Of a stretch of 35,036 nt of DNA, positions 1-7,801 are shown in pieces (position 1 is the stretch's first letter; every line of letters begins with the position of its first letter). A model generated the notes under the pieces. It did not search any database and had not been told where the DNA came from. It worked only from the letters and a program-made list of their open reading frames with translations. Source of the stretch: Polaromonas sp. (GTDB lineage Bacteria; Pseudomonadota; Gammaproteobacteria; Burkholderiales; Burkholderiaceae_C); NCBI GenBank assembly GCA_004293655.1, contig RDZZ01000047.1, positions 1 to 35,036 of the forward strand, read 5' to 3'. The translations under genes were made by a program, and so were the position numbers.

Positions 1-899
1 ACATGCGCCGCGTCCAGCCAGGACAAATCCCGTCCGATGACCAGTTCACTCATCTCTGCGTGATGCGTGTTCTTCATGGCAATCAGCCGCGTGTCAAAAC
101 CTTGGGCCTGCGCCAGGGCATGTACTTCGTCTGCATTGTCGTAAGTCATCACGAATTCACCTGCCACATTCGCACAAAGGTCAAACAGCGCGTTGTGGTC
201 AATTTCAAAAAACGTGTACAGCCGCTTGCCCGCCTTTTTGCCTCCAGCCGTGTAGGGTGGGTCTATGAAAAACACCGCCTGCAAATCTTTGGCATAGCTC
301 GCCGAGAGTTCAAGTGAATCGCCACAATGAACGGTCAAGCGATCACGAATGACATGCAATGCGTTGAATCTTTTGGCCAGTGTTTCCGGATACCAGCGGG
401 ACGAAATGCCTTTTCCCGCTTCACCTGTCTTGATCAGTCCAGAACCAGCCGCCAGAATGCCGCCATGAAAAGTACGGTTTTTCAGAATGGTTTTGAAAGC
501 CACATCCAGACACCCGGAAGACTCACAAAGCAGTTGAGCCTTCACGTTTTCAACACTCAGATCAAAGCCCAATATTTTTTGAGCCAGCAACGGCGCATCG
601 CCCGCAACGATGGTTTGCCAGACTGCAGCAACATCTGGGTCAAGTTCAATCAGAACTGCATGGTCGACCCAATTTTCACAAACTGCGGTCAATGCAATGG
701 TGGCTCCCCCTGCAAACGGTTCAACCAGTACGCCGGGCCGTTTGGCAAGTTGTTTCATCCAGCGGCGAAACGTTGGCACGAACCAGGTCTTTCCGCCGGG
801 ATATCTGAAAGGGCTTCGCTGGGGAACGGATGCAACGTTAATCGGCCCGCTGTTGCTGGTAAGGCTTGGATTTGTGGGAGCGAAAAACTCTTGCTGCAT
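1..899 (-). CDS. D12-class N6-adenine DNA methyltransferase, 3' end cut by window edge
   Basis: This gene runs off the left edge, so only its first 299 codons are visible. The translation carries RYPGGK near residue 35, the SAM-binding motif VEPFAGGA (motif I) near residue 60, and the catalytic DPPYT (motif IV) in the second half. That order is diagnostic of the Dam/D12 class, which methylates adenine N6 in duplex DNA. It begins 11 bases after the stop of a NotI-like endonuclease on the same strand, so the two form a restriction-modification operon with the nuclease first. The ATG at 899 is preceded only by a weak GAG. Base composition looks less GC-rich than the metX side, consistent with acquisition by transfer. 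The C-terminus and the target sequence are not visible. The class is confident; specificity is unknown. Confidence 0.9.
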   Translation of the reverse strand, partial: MQQEFFAPTNPSLTSNSGPINVASVPQRSPFRYPGGKTWFVPTFRRWMKQLAKRPGVLVEPFAGGATIALTAVCENWVDHAVLIELDPDVAAVWQTIVAGDAPLLAQKILGFDLSVENVKAQLLCESSGCLDVAFKTILKNRTFHGGILAAGSGLIKTGEAGKGISSRWYPETLAKRFNALHVIRDRLTVHCGDSLELSASYAKDLQAVFFIDPPYTAGGKKAGKRLYTFFEIDHNALFDLCANVAGEFVMTYDNADEVHALAQAQGFDTRLIAMKNTHHAEMSELVIGRDLSWLDAAH

Positions 900-910
900 A
901 TCGCTTGTGC

Positions 911-1786
911 TCAAAAAGGCTTTTCTATGGTCTGGTTGGTTGGAGCCGATTCGAGCTGCTCGTCGAGTTTATTTTGCAGATGCGTCATGAAGGTTTGCAG
1001 GGGTCCTGCCTTGGTGGTGGTGATCTGACGAAGAGCATCATCGAATCGGGTGAACACCTCGTCAACTTTGGTCAGCTCATAACGCCTGGAAGTGCTGTCA
1101 AAAATGAGGTCGTACACAAACCACGCGATATCGGCTTGCTTTTTTGGCACTTGCTCCAACGTCGGCAAGGTATCAAAGAAAGCTTTATTGATAGCGACCG
1201 CTGTGCGTTTTTTCCACTCTTTAAATATCCCGCCTTTGAATATCAACTGCGGGGCCAGCCGCTTGCGTGATGACGACAAATAATCAGGTCGTGGGTAGTT
1301 GGGCTGCCTGGACCAATCCATCAACGCGTGGCTTTGAGGATCGGACATGAAGTACTCAAACGGCTCACGCACATTGCCAGAGATGTAGACCGCCTGAATT
1401 TCGAGCGCACCAAAATCGATGATTCGGTCTTTGTCGTCATACGCTACCAGCACCACGTCAATATTTCCTGCAGATTTCCCGTACCCGTCAGCCAAACGCA
1501 CCTCGGTCAAAGAGCTCCAGCGCGTGCCTTCTTCAAAAAAGAAACCAGCGGCATCTGAGGTAATTTTCCAATCTTCACGAAACCGCACAGGACAGGTAAC
1601 AGTAGGCACGGCATTGTGATAAGTACTGCAAACGCCCAACGGATTTTTAGCCTTGTCTTTGGTGCAATGAGGAACCTTGTTGTTAAAAGGACAAAGTCGA
1701 TTCTGCCGGGCCAGAACCGCTTTTTTACTGTGGTCTCCAAGGGTATAGCCGAAAACTTCTGCCAAGGGTTGTTGTGAATTTTGCAT
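911..1786 (-). CDS. NotI-family type II restriction endonuclease
   Basis: The 291-residue protein resembles the NotI endonuclease family. The N-terminal third has four cysteines, C32, C41, C53 and C65, in the context LCPFNNKVP...C...GVCS...TCPVRF; NotI is known to hold a structural metal with a Cys4 site. Then comes a PD-(D/E)xK-like core: E95, D110 (GNIDVV), E129 and Q131 (EIQAVY), with Q in place of the usual Lys, as I recall for NotI. It is shorter than NotI (about 380 residues). The ATG at 1786 follows an AAAGGA ribosome-binding site; an upstream in-frame extension to 1963 overlaps metW and was discarded. It sits 28 bases after metW and 11 bases before the adenine methyltransferase, its likely partner. 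Family assignment is from memory of motifs, not a search. Confidence 0.82.
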   Translation of the reverse strand: MQNSQQPLAEVFGYTLGDHSKKAVLARQNRLCPFNNKVPHCTKDKAKNPLGVCSTYHNAVPTVTCPVRFREDWKITSDAAGFFFEEGTRWSSLTEVRLADGYGKSAGNIDVVLVAYDDKDRIIDFGALEIQAVYISGNVREPFEYFMSDPQSHALMDWSRQPNYPRPDYLSSSRKRLAPQLIFKGGIFKEWKKRTAVAINKAFFDTLPTLEQVPKKQADIAWFVYDLIFDSTSRRYELTKVDEVFTRFDDALRQITTTKAGPLQTFMTHLQNKLDEQLESAPTNQTIEKPF

Positions 1787-1814
1787 GGCTGTCCTTTTTG
1801 TCTTCCCGTTGACT

Positions 1815-2423
1815 TCAAATCCGCTGAAACTTGAACACCGCCCGACTGGCACGCGCGTTCGGCCACAAGCGCACTTCTCGCCCATCCTGCAGTCCAAACT
1901 GGTCGAGAATTTCAAGCTGGTTTTGCAGCGCAAGTGCCTCAAAATCCTGCAGGGTTCCCACACGGATGTTGGGCGTGTCGTACCACTGGTAGGGCAGCAC
2001 CTTGGTCACGGGCATGCGCCCGCGCAGCACCGCCAGGCGGTTGGGCCAGTGGCCGAAATTGGGGAAAGCAACGATGCCGGTGCGGCCCACGCGGGCGGTT
2101 TCGCGCAGCATGACTTGGGCGTTGCGCAGGTGTTGCAGCGTGTCAATTTGCAGCACTACGTCAAATGTGGCGTCGCCAAACACGGCCAGGCCTTCGTCAA
2201 GGTTGAGCTGGATCACGTTGACACCACGGGCCACACAGGCCTGCACGTTGGCGTCATCAATTTCAACGCCGTAACCCGAACAGCCGCGCTCTTTCATCAG
2301 GTAGGCCAGCAACTCGCCCTGGCCGCAACCGAGGTCAAGCACGCGCGAGCCGTGTGGCACCAGCCGGGCAATGGACATCGCGTCTGGCGATGGCAGCGTT
2401 CTTTTTTCAAGCATTGGGTTCAT
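1815..2423 (-). CDS. metW: MetW, methionine biosynthesis methyltransferase-like protein
   Basis: A 202-residue class I SAM-dependent methyltransferase fold with the glycine-rich motif [10 protein letters not shown] near residues 29-38 and the MetW-typical segment FPNFGHW in the middle. MetW is the usual partner of MetX in proteobacteria and supports homoserine acylation in methionine synthesis; its precise chemistry is less settled than that of MetX. Its start overlaps the metX stop by four bases (ATGA), so the two are translationally coupled and share the SAM-II leader upstream of metX. Length is normal for the family. Confidence 0.95.
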   Translation of the reverse strand: MNPMLEKRTLPSPDAMSIARLVPHGSRVLDLGCGQGELLAYLMKERGCSGYGVEIDDANVQACVARGVNVIQLNLDEGLAVFGDATFDVVLQIDTLQHLRNAQVMLRETARVGRTGIVAFPNFGHWPNRLAVLRGRMPVTKVLPYQWYDTPNIRVGTLQDFEALALQNQLEILDQFGLQDGREVRLWPNARASRAVFKFQRI

Positions 2424-3553
2424 ACCGCCACCTTGCTCTGAAAATAGGAGCGAACCACGCTCATGTAACGTGCGTCTTCGAGCAAAAACGCATCGTGTCC
2501 GTGTGGCGCATCAATTTCTGCATAGCTCAGGTCGCGCTGGTTATCAAGCAGGGCCTTGACGATTTCGCGGGTGCGGGCCGGGGAAAAGCGCCAGTCGGTG
2601 GTAAAACTCACAAGCAAGAATTTGGCTGTGGCTTTGGCCAGCGCGGCACTCAGGTCGCCGCCGTATGCGCTGGCCGGGTCAAAATAGTCCAGTGCGCGGG
2701 TGATCAGCAAGTAGGTGTTGGCGTCGAAGTATTCGGCGAACTTGTCGCCCTGGTAGCGCAGGTAGCTTTCGATTTCAAACTCCACGTCTTGTGTTGAAAA
2801 CTTCACATCCTGACCTGAACGCAGCTTCCGCCCGAACTTCTCGTTCATCACGTCGTCGCTCAGGTAGGTGATGTGACCAATCATGCGGGCAATGCGCAGC
2901 CCGCGTTTGGGCAGCACGCCGTGGCGCGCGTAGTGGCCACCGTGAAAGTCGGGGTCGGTCACGATGGCGCGGCGTGCGACTTCGTTGAACGCAATGTTTT
3001 CAGCCGTCAGGTTGGGCGCGCTGGCCACCACCACGGCGTGACGCACGCGGTCTGGGTATTGCAGCGTCCAGCTCAGCGCCTGCATGCCGCCCAGACTGCC
3101 GCCCATGACGGCGGCCAGGGACTGGATGCCGAGTGCATCGAGCAGCCTGGCCTGCGCGTTGACCCAGTCCTGCACGGTGACCACCGGAAAATCAGCGCCG
3201 TAAATCTCGCCAGTAGCGGGGTTGATCTGCATCGGCCCGGTGGAGCCAAAGCACGAGCCCAGGTTGTTGATGCCGATGACAAAAAACTGGTGCGTATCCA
3301 CAGGCTTGCCAGGGCCGATCATGGTGTCCCACCAGCCTTCAGAGCGTTGTTTGACAGCGCCTGCCTCGTCGAGATAGACACCTGCAACATGGTGCGAGGC
3401 ATTGAGTGCGTGGCAGATCAGCACCGCATTGGATTTGTCGGCGTTGAGCGTGCCGTAGGTTTCGTAGCTGAGGTCGTAGGCACGAATGGATGTGCCGCTT
3501 TGCAATGCAAGCGGTGCTTCAAAATGCATGGACTGTGGCGTGGCGATCAACAT
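2420..3553 (-). CDS. metX: MetX, homoserine O-acyltransferase (probably O-succinyltransferase)
   Basis: A 377-residue alpha/beta-hydrolase that activates L-homoserine for methionine synthesis by O-acylation. The nucleophile elbow [10 protein letters not shown] places Ser153, with the Asp in FTTDWRFSP (Asp320) and the His in HGHDAFL (His353) completing the triad. Betaproteobacterial MetX proteins are generally annotated as succinyltransferases; the acyl donor cannot be read securely here. The ATG at 3553 lacks a strong Shine-Dalgarno, and an internal Met at codon 9 is an alternative start. The gene lies about 30 bases after a terminator that follows a SAM-II aptamer, so its transcription should fall when SAM is abundant. 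Confidence 0.95.
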   Translation of the reverse strand: MLIATPQSMHFEAPLALQSGTSIRAYDLSYETYGTLNADKSNAVLICHALNASHHVAGVYLDEAGAVKQRSEGWWDTMIGPGKPVDTHQFFVIGINNLGSCFGSTGPMQINPATGEIYGADFPVVTVQDWVNAQARLLDALGIQSLAAVMGGSLGGMQALSWTLQYPDRVRHAVVVASAPNLTAENIAFNEVARRAIVTDPDFHGGHYARHGVLPKRGLRIARMIGHITYLSDDVMNEKFGRKLRSGQDVKFSTQDVEFEIESYLRYQGDKFAEYFDANTYLLITRALDYFDPASAYGGDLSAALAKATAKFLLVSFTTDWRFSPARTREIVKALLDNQRDLSYAEIDAPHGHDAFLLEDARYMSVVRSYFQSKVAV

Positions 3554-3584
3554 CGGCAGTTGGAGTGTAAAAACGGCAGGCTGA

Positions 3585-3621
3585 AAACAAAAAACCCGAC
3601 ATCGCTAAAGGCGAGGCCGGG
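3585..3621 (-). terminator. Intrinsic terminator in the metX leader (SAM-II expression platform)
   Basis: Read on the minus strand, a GC-rich stem CCCGGC-C-TCGC pairs with GCGA-T-GTCGGG around a short loop and is followed by TTTTTTGTTTT. It lies between the SAM-II aptamer and the metX start, so it is a premature terminator. The top of the hairpin contains CTTTAGC, the exact complement of GCTAAAG inside the aptamer (3635-3641), which gives an obvious antiterminator pairing. Confidence 0.8.
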
Positions 3622-3633
3622 CGGGCGGGCGTG

Positions 3634-3683
3634 TCTTTAGCTGAACTTGTTACGCGCCCGCAAGCTGTGGCAAATCGGCGCGA
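3634..3683 (-). promoter_or_regulatory. SAM-II riboswitch aptamer upstream of metX
   Basis: On the minus strand this 50-nt segment starts TCGCGCCGATTT, returns with GCGCGT to close the first helix, and ends in CAGCTAAAGA. This follows the layout of SAM-II (SAM_alpha) aptamers as I remember the metX aptamer of known structure: TCGCGC, GATTT, closing GCGCG, then AGCTAAA in the pseudoknot tail. The position directly ahead of metX and the downstream terminator support a SAM-responsive switch controlling metX-metW. Confidence 0.87.
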
Positions 3684-3685
3684 TT

Positions 3686-3696
3686 GCAGTATATCA
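3686..3696 (-). promoter_or_regulatory. Probable extended -10 promoter for the metX leader
   Basis: The minus strand reads TGATATACT, a TG-n-TATACT extended -10 element whose -10 hexamer is at 3688-3693. Transcription would start about 7 bases downstream, at the first bases of the SAM-II aptamer. It abuts the stop of the UPF0016 gene. No convincing -35 element is spaced correctly. Confidence 0.5.
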
Positions 3697-4257
3697 ACCC
3701 ACGCCAAAAAGGGCGAGCAAGCCCAGGCCCAGAAAAATCAGTGCCGAGACACTGTGTACGGTACGCAGCGGCAGCAATCGCGTCACACGCTCGCCCAGCC
3801 ACACGACGGGCGCATTGGCGAGCATCATGCCCAGCGTGGTGCCGACAACGACTGACAAGAAAGCGTCATAGCGGGCCGCCAGCATCACGGTCGCGATCTG
3901 GGTTTTGTCGCCCATTTCAGCGAGAAAAAACAGCGCAACCGTGGTGCCAAACACGCCAAATCGCATGTTCTGTGGGTCAGCATCCGTGTCCAGTTTGTCG
4001 GGGATCAGCATCCACACCGCCATGGCAATGAACGATACCCCCAAAATCCAGCGCAGCACCTGCGGGCCAAGCTGTGTCGTGACCCAGGCCCCCAGCGCAC
4101 CGGCCAGGGCGTGGTTGGCAACGGTGGCCACCAAAATGCCCAGAACAATCGGCCAGGGCTTGCGAAAGCGGGCGGCCAGCAGCAGGGCCAGAAGTTGCGT
4201 CTTGTCGCCGATTTCAGCGAGGGCAACGATACCGGTTGAGACGAGAAAAGCTTCCAT
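3694..4257 (-). CDS. GDT1/TMEM165 (UPF0016) family cation transporter, likely Mn2+ exporter
   Basis: A 187-residue hydrophobic protein with the duplicated family signature E-x-G-D-K-T at residues 15-20 (AEIGDKTQ) and 114-119 (AEMGDKTQ), each opening a three-helix half. Family members export Mn2+ or exchange Ca2+/Mn2+ for protons across the inner membrane. I chose the ATG at 4257 because GGAG lies 8 bases ahead; another ATG two codons earlier (4263) is too close to that site, and longer in-frame extensions have no family support. No yybP-ykoY manganese riboswitch was recognised upstream. The metX leader promoter begins at its stop codon. Confidence 0.9.
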   Translation of the reverse strand: MEAFLVSTGIVALAEIGDKTQLLALLLAARFRKPWPIVLGILVATVANHALAGALGAWVTTQLGPQVLRWILGVSFIAMAVWMLIPDKLDTDADPQNMRFGVFGTTVALFFLAEMGDKTQIATVMLAARYDAFLSVVVGTTLGMMLANAPVVWLGERVTRLLPLRTVHSVSALIFLGLGLLALFGVG

Positions 4258-4399
4258 GTGCATGGCTCCGGCGGGTATCGTGCATGCCTGCAGTGGCGCA
4301 ATTGCACAAGGCAAACCCCTGGACACGCTCGGGGGCAAACGGTTCACTGCTGACAAGGCAGGATCAACAGGTGTTGATTATTTGGTTATTTGGTTATTT

Positions 4400-4454
4400 G
4401 CTATTATTTATAGAGCAAACAACCGCCGTACATACTGCTGTAGCGGCCTTTTTG
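4400..4454 (+). repeat. Dispersed palindromic repeat, copy A
   Basis: The element starts with the imperfect palindrome GCTATTATTTATAGAGC and ends with TACTGCTGTAGCGGCC followed by TTTTT. Related sequences with the same start and end occur at 15457-15510, 28123-28175 and 32286-32340. Here it lies between the DoxX gene stop and the UPF0016 gene. The CCGC/GCGG stem followed by T5 could terminate plus-strand transcription. Confidence 0.6.
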
Positions 4455-4455
4455 A

Positions 4456-4932
4456 CTACTTTTTTGAACGCATGGCGTGCTGACGCGCCATCCACCGGTC
4501 CAGCGCCCACGGCCCCAGGCCGTAAATCGCCAGCGCGGCCAGCAGCGTGCCCCACAAGATATGCGCCTGCATCGCGGCGGGGGCGATGTCGCTCAGGGAA
4601 ATCACCGCCACGACGTTGACAACAAACAGGCCAAGGGCCGAGAACCTGCCCGCCAGGCCGATGACCAGCAACACAGGCAGCACCAGCTCGCCCGCCGTGC
4701 CCAAAACTGCGGCCAGCTCTGGCGGCAAGAAAGGTACTTTGTACTCGTCGGTGAACAGTGCCACCGTCGTTCCCCAATCGCGCAGCTTGGTCAGGCCCGA
4801 CAGAAAGAAAACTTGTGCCACGTAAAGCCTGGCCAGCAGCGCCGCCAGAGGCTGCAGTGCGTCGAGCAGCCGCGTGAGCGGGCTCCAGGCGGTACGAACT
4901 TTGTCAATCAGTGAGTTTGAAGGGCGGGTCAT
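4456..4932 (-). CDS. DoxX-family membrane protein, bufferin locus (BufD-like)
   Basis: A 158-residue DoxX-family protein. An N-terminal cytosolic stretch precedes RLYVAQVFFLSGLTK, then several hydrophobic segments (AELVLPVLLVIGLAG, LGLFVVNVVAVISL, WGTLLAALAIYGLG). DoxX proteins are four-helix inner-membrane proteins of poorly defined, redox-linked function. It is the last of four collinear genes, bufA-bufB-bufC-doxX, the arrangement described for bufferin loci. The extreme C-terminus (MRSKK) lies against a dispersed repeat, so the last few residues may derive from repeat insertion. Confidence 0.85.
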   Translation of the reverse strand: MTRPSNSLIDKVRTAWSPLTRLLDALQPLAALLARLYVAQVFFLSGLTKLRDWGTTVALFTDEYKVPFLPPELAAVLGTAGELVLPVLLVIGLAGRFSALGLFVVNVVAVISLSDIAPAAMQAHILWGTLLAALAIYGLGPWALDRWMARQHAMRSKK

Positions 4933-4961
4933 GGTGGTTCTTTTTTTGTTGTCTTTTATGG

Positions 4962-5723
4962 TTAACAGGGCAAGTGCGTGGCTCCTGTGACCAAGCCGGT
5001 TTGCACCGACTGGCTCAGCCAGGTGTTGAAGTCAAAGGCGCTGCCCAAGCTGATGGCCTGCTCAAGTGCAGCGTCTAACGACAAGCCGTCTTGCATCGCT
5101 GCAATCAGTTGGTGCTCTGCCGCGCTGAGCGTTCTTGTTCGGGGCTTGAAACCCTGCCGCCAGACCAGTGCATTCTCGCCCTGGCCCAGGCGCAGCAGTC
5201 TAGCGGCATCGTCCAGTGTGGGCTGGCTGTGCAGGTGCGCGTTGATGATGCTGACCACGGGGTAGGCGCTGGCCAGCGTCATGGCACCCGGACTGAATCT
5301 CAAGCTGACGGGTGGCGCGGCCTCGGCCAAGGCCAGCAACGCAAACGATGCAGCATCAAGTGCCGCGTCTGGCGCGCTGGCGGCGCGGTGCAGCGCCCAC
5401 TCGACGCGTGCCACATCGCTTAAAAACGGCTCGCCAACCAGTTGCGGCAATGCAGCCAGAAATTCAGGCAACTGCGCCCCCCACTGGCCCATGTCACCGC
5501 GCTGCGGCGGATGCTGTTGCCAGAAGTGGCGGGCCAGGGGCTCAAAACTCTCAACACCAATGAGCTGGGCTGTCACCGGGTAGGTGCTGGTCAGCGTGCG
5601 TTCAGCCAGCACCGCGCGATTGGCCTGGTAGATCTGCAAGCCGCGCGGGTTGTAGGTGCTGCCCGTCTGCCCAGCCAGTGCCTGCAGCAGGTGCGATTGT
5701 TCAAGTTGCAAATCGGTGGTCAT
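4962..5723 (-). CDS. HvfC/BufC family protein (DUF2063), partner of the MNIO enzyme
   Basis: A 253-residue protein with an N-terminal DUF2063-type domain: conserved GLQIYQANR near residue 28, [10 protein letters not shown] near 48 and FWQQHPP near 67. In bufferin and related RiPP loci the protein encoded next to the DUF692 enzyme acts as its partner and is thought to deliver the precursor. Its start overlaps the stop of the DUF692 gene by four bases, implying coupled translation and a stoichiometric complex. The fold was once annotated as DNA-binding; the context argues for precursor recognition instead. Confidence 0.9.
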   Translation of the reverse strand: MTTDLQLEQSHLLQALAGQTGSTYNPRGLQIYQANRAVLAERTLTSTYPVTAQLIGVESFEPLARHFWQQHPPQRGDMGQWGAQLPEFLAALPQLVGEPFLSDVARVEWALHRAASAPDAALDAASFALLALAEAAPPVSLRFSPGAMTLASAYPVVSIINAHLHSQPTLDDAARLLRLGQGENALVWRQGFKPRTRTLSAAEHQLIAAMQDGLSLDAALEQAISLGSAFDFNTWLSQSVQTGLVTGATHLPC

Positions 5724-6592
5724 GCGGTTTTGGCCGTCGCGGCCTCGTCAAGCAGCACAGCGAGCAACGGTACGTCGGTGTCCCATTCGATCAATGCCGG
5801 CACGTTGCCAAACCGGGCTTGCGCATGGCGGTAAATCTGCCACACCGCAGCACACACCCGGCTGCCGTGGTCGTCAATCACCACATCGCCCATATGAATG
5901 TGGCCGGCCAGGTGCAGCTCACCGACTGAAGCTGGCGTGATGCCGTCTAGCCATTGCAGGCATGCGGCCAAAGGGTCAGCACATCGCCCGGCCAGTTGCT
6001 CATTGAGCGCGTTGACGTAAATATTGTTCACATCGACCAGCAGGCCACAGCCGGTGCGCTGCGCCAAGGCATTCAAAAAATCAGGCTCCCGTTGGTCACT
6101 GCTGGCAAAGCTCACGTAGGCCGAGAGGTTTTCAACCAGCAGTTGGCGCTTCAGGCGGTCTTGTGTGCGCTGCACATTGGCACACAGCACGTCAAGTGCG
6201 GCGCTGTTAAACGGCAGGGGCAGCAGGTCGGCGCCATGCACTGGCTGTGCCGAGGCATCAGCGACCTGGCCGCGTGCGAAGCAGGCGTGGTCAGACACGC
6301 GAATGGGCTGTATCTGGTCCACCAGAAATGCAAGTCGGTCCAAATGCCAGGGGTCAATGCCAACGGCAGAGCCCAGTGCCAGACCAACCCCGTGCAAGCT
6401 GACGGGGTAGTTTTCTCGGCCCTGCCTGAGCACGGCCAGAGCAGCACCGCCTTCGGCAAAAAAATTCTCGGAGTGGACTTCAATGAAGTCAAGCGGCGGC
6501 AGTGTAGCCAGCAGCTCGCCGTAGTGGGCGTGCCGCCAGCCAATGCCGACGGGCGCGGCGCAGGCTGGGGTTTTAGGCACTGAAAGGCTCAC
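5720..6592 (-). CDS. Multinuclear iron-dependent oxidase (MNIO, DUF692), bufferin maturase BufB-like
   Basis: A 290-residue TIM-barrel enzyme of the DUF692/MNIO family. Expected metal-ligand segments appear in order: GIGWR (16-20), EVHSENFF (38-45), [11 protein letters not shown] (65-75), [33 protein letters not shown] and EWDTD. MNIO enzymes use two or three iron ions to oxidise cysteines in ribosomal peptides, forming heterocycles such as thiooxazoles in bufferins. It lies 44 bases after the gene for a cysteine-containing secreted peptide and overlaps bufC. Substrate assignment to that peptide is inferred from synteny. Confidence 0.93.
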   Translation of the reverse strand: MSLSVPKTPACAAPVGIGWRHAHYGELLATLPPLDFIEVHSENFFAEGGAALAVLRQGRENYPVSLHGVGLALGSAVGIDPWHLDRLAFLVDQIQPIRVSDHACFARGQVADASAQPVHGADLLPLPFNSAALDVLCANVQRTQDRLKRQLLVENLSAYVSFASSDQREPDFLNALAQRTGCGLLVDVNNIYVNALNEQLAGRCADPLAACLQWLDGITPASVGELHLAGHIHMGDVVIDDHGSRVCAAVWQIYRHAQARFGNVPALIEWDTDVPLLAVLLDEAATAKTA

Positions 6593-6636
6593 TCAAGAGC
6601 AATCACAAAGCAATCACAAGGCGACCGGTTTGATTT

Positions 6637-6918
6637 TCAGCTTTTCTTTTCAGCCATTTTCATCTTGGCGGCATCGGCTGTCATGCCCTTCATGCCTGCG
6701 CATGTGCCTTTGGCAACGTATTTCCACTCGCCTGCGTCCATGCTGACTTTGGACTGGCCCGCGCATGAGTGGGTTCCGGCCAGGTTGGCGCAGTCGTTTT
6801 TACCGGCTTCGGCAATGCCGTAGCATTTTTCTTTTTCCTGAGCCACAGCAGGCGTGGCAAACAACATGGTGGACAACAAAGAGGCTGCAGCTGCAGCAAT
6901 GAGGGCGCGTTGGGTCAT
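6637..6918 (-). CDS. Bufferin-type precursor peptide (DUF2282), BufA-like
   Basis: A 93-residue secreted peptide. Residues 1-26 form a Sec signal peptide ending ATPAVA before Q27. The mature part has four cysteines: C32 (EKCYG), C43 (NDCAN), C52 (HSCAG) and C73 (GTCAG), followed by a Lys/Met-rich tail. This is the DUF2282 pattern of bufferins, RiPPs that bind copper after cysteine modification and protect against metal stress. An AACTGGAGATATCC ribosome-binding region precedes the ATG at 6918. The 120-base gap to the redoxin gene contains a hairpin (6967-6992) and probably the operon promoter. Metal specificity is inferred, not visible. Confidence 0.9.
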   Translation of the reverse strand: MTQRALIAAAAASLLSTMLFATPAVAQEKEKCYGIAEAGKNDCANLAGTHSCAGQSKVSMDAGEWKYVAKGTCAGMKGMTADAAKMKMAEKKS

Positions 6919-7038
6919 GGGATATCTCCAGTTAAAAAGTTGACAAAAAAGTCGAAATTGACAATCAACCGGGACAGGTTTTCTGTCTGGTTAAGCTTTG
7001 GTCAGTCAACCCTGAAGATTCTTACAGTTATTTTTTGG

Positions 7039-7665
7039 CTACAGCAAATCAGCAATTTTGTCCCAGGCCTCGGGCGGAATGCGGCCCACATAGCGCTCGA
7101 CCACTTTGCCGGTTTTGTCCAGCAGATAGGCCGCTGGCAGCATGGCATGTCTGCCCAGGTTGTCTTTGTAGGCCGAGTCACCTGTCCAGAGCTGCACAAA
7201 ACGCTCTTTCATGGGCACAGTGCGCGAGATGATGCGTTCGTAGTCCAGCAAATCCTGCACCCGCGTGTCGGTGCTGACGGCCACCAGCTCAAACGGTTTG
7301 CCGGCCCAGCCCGCATAGTTGTGGCGCAGCTCGGGCATTTTGTCGCGGCACACGGCACAACCCGTTGACCAGAACATCACCAGCACGACTTTGCCTTTGA
7401 GGGAGGCGAGTTTGAAGGCATTGCCTTCGATGGTCTTGCCCTCTATTTGTGGTGCCATAACGACAGCAGCAGAGGCGACAGTGGCAGCGGCAGGCGCAGC
7501 GGGTTGTGCGGCCGCTGGCAAGGCCATCCCTGCAAGCAAACCTGCAGCCACGCAGCACGCAGACCCCCATGCCGCAGCTAAGGAGCCTCTGCATGGCGTG
7601 CCTGTTTTATGAAATGACTCGATCGCGTTGGAGACACGACAAAAAAAGCGGTGGGCGTAGCTCAC
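7039..7665 (-). CDS. Secreted TlpA/ResA-like thiol-disulfide oxidoreductase
   Basis: A 208-residue thioredoxin-fold protein. A hydrophobic segment at about 35-50 (CCVAAGLLAGMALPAAA) suggests a signal peptide or membrane anchor with a long N-region, then an Ala-rich linker and a redoxin domain from about residue 72. The active site is WSTGCAVC (C103, C106) after VVLVMFW, with a later LPAAYLLDKTGKV loop containing the cis-proline. The start is GTG at 7665, supported by AAAAGGAAA 7 bases upstream. It lies 120 bases before the bufferin precursor gene on the same strand and is divergent from the ECF sigma gene. A role in handling precursor cysteines in the periplasm is plausible but inferred. Confidence 0.85.
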   Translation of the reverse strand: MSYAHRFFCRVSNAIESFHKTGTPCRGSLAAAWGSACCVAAGLLAGMALPAAAQPAAPAAATVASAAVVMAPQIEGKTIEGNAFKLASLKGKVVLVMFWSTGCAVCRDKMPELRHNYAGWAGKPFELVAVSTDTRVQDLLDYERIISRTVPMKERFVQLWTGDSAYKDNLGRHAMLPAAYLLDKTGKVVERYVGRIPPEAWDKIADLL

Positions 7666-7801
7666 GGGGGTTTCCTTTTAACAATGCACTTGTGAATAGC
7701 CAGCAGAGTATGCATGCAATGCTGAAGTTCCAGACCACGTCTATTTCGCCGAGACAGTATGGGTGGTGCCGACAGACTGACAGGCTGCTAGACTGCCTGT
7801 C

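Noticed and set aside
327-1028. Plus-strand open frame opposite the R-M genes
   Set aside because: The minus strand reads a clear D12 methyltransferase across this stretch, so the plus frame is a shadow.
1787-1963. N-terminal extension of the NotI-like nuclease
   Set aside because: It overlaps metW in another frame, and a good ribosome-binding site supports the ATG at 1786.
4264-4400. yybP-ykoY manganese riboswitch ahead of the UPF0016 gene
   Set aside because: CCCGCCGGAG is present next to the start, but the other conserved blocks of that riboswitch were not found.
6919-7038. ECF-type promoter (TGTAAG at 7021-7026, minus strand) ahead of bufA
   Set aside because: The possible -35 has no convincing -10 at the right distance, so no promoter was listed.
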